Shown here: positions 13,790 to 13,808 of the stretch, piece after piece
Position numbering within the stretch: position 1 is the stretch's first letter
Layout of the letters: every line of letters starts with the position of its first letter
Assembly: GCA_002368575.1 (NCBI GenBank)
Contig: DFEA01000099.1
Coordinates: 6,361 to 20,168 of the forward strand
Direction of reading: 5' to 3'
Length of the DNA: 13,808 nt
Origin: Lachnospiraceae bacterium UBA3814
GTDB taxonomy: Bacteria; Bacillota; Clostridia; Lachnospirales; Lachnospiraceae
The notes under the pieces: model-generated
Seen by the model: only the letters and a program-made list of their open reading frames with translations
Databases searched by the model: none
Told to the model about the DNA's origin: nothing
Program-made: the position numbers and the translations under genes

Positions 13790-13808
13790 TCCGTTCAGTA
13801 AACTGAAC
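13784..13808 (+). repeat. Start of a palindromic repeat unit at the arcC 3' end
   Basis: The sequence AAATGATCCGTTCAG, loop TAAA, CTGAAC matches the beginning of the unit (AAATGATCC and hairpin 1) and is cut off by the window end. The TGA at 13787-13789 is the stop codon of the carbamate kinase remnant, the same arrangement as at yedF. Confidence 0.8.

Overview
The window looks like an anaerobic, selenium-using Firmicute (Clostridia, probably Lachnospiraceae-like). The reasons are family content, strong AGGAGG-type ribosome binding sites, frequent AGG (Arg) and ATA (Ile) codons, moderately GC-rich coding DNA and some TTG starts. The genus cannot be fixed from the sequence. The locus is a compact version of the E. 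coli ygeW-ygeX-ygeY-yqeA-yqeB-yqeC-ygfK-ssnA-xdhD region, the selenium-dependent molybdenum hydroxylase / anaerobic purine catabolism cluster.

Layout. Two operons diverge from an AT-rich intergenic region at about 4650-4861. The minus-strand operon reads leftward: a DUF3343 small Se/S-carrier-like protein, yqeC (P-loop maturation factor), yqeB (maturation factor), selD (selenophosphate synthetase, TTG start), yedE (putative selenium transporter) and, beyond about 290 bp of repeats, a TusA-like single-domain yedF. The plus-strand operon reads rightward: ssnA (amidohydrolase), ygfK (large FAD/Fe-S oxidoreductase), dpaL/ygeX (2,3-diaminopropionate ammonia-lyase, TTG start), ygeY (M20-type metallohydrolase), ygeW (knotted carbamoyltransferase) and an arcC/yqeA carbamate kinase that is broken by an internal deletion. 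No molybdenum hydroxylase structural subunits lie in the window; they may lie outside it.

How the genes fit together. The left operon supplies and installs selenium: uptake (YedE), activation (SelD), possible carriers (YedF-like, DUF3343) and insertion into a molybdenum hydroxylase (YqeB, YqeC). The right operon holds catabolic enzymes that gene-cluster work in gut anaerobes associates with purine/uric acid breakdown: ring reduction and opening, a diaminopropionate-type intermediate, ammonia-lyase cleavage, and carbamoyl transfer followed by ATP recovery through carbamate kinase. The order of steps is inference here.

The least conventional feature is a modular palindromic repeat of about 90 nt. 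Each unit has three short hairpins and a conserved tail. It occurs singly, in tandem and as fragments at seven places, always between genes or at gene ends. Stem sequences differ between copies while pairing and loop sequences are kept. Repeat DNA supplies the stop codons of yedF, selD and the arcC remnant, forms the leader of ygeY, and flanks the divergent promoters. A separate 24-bp inverted repeat lies between selD and yedE, and a second family of palindromes lies inside the ygfK coding sequence.
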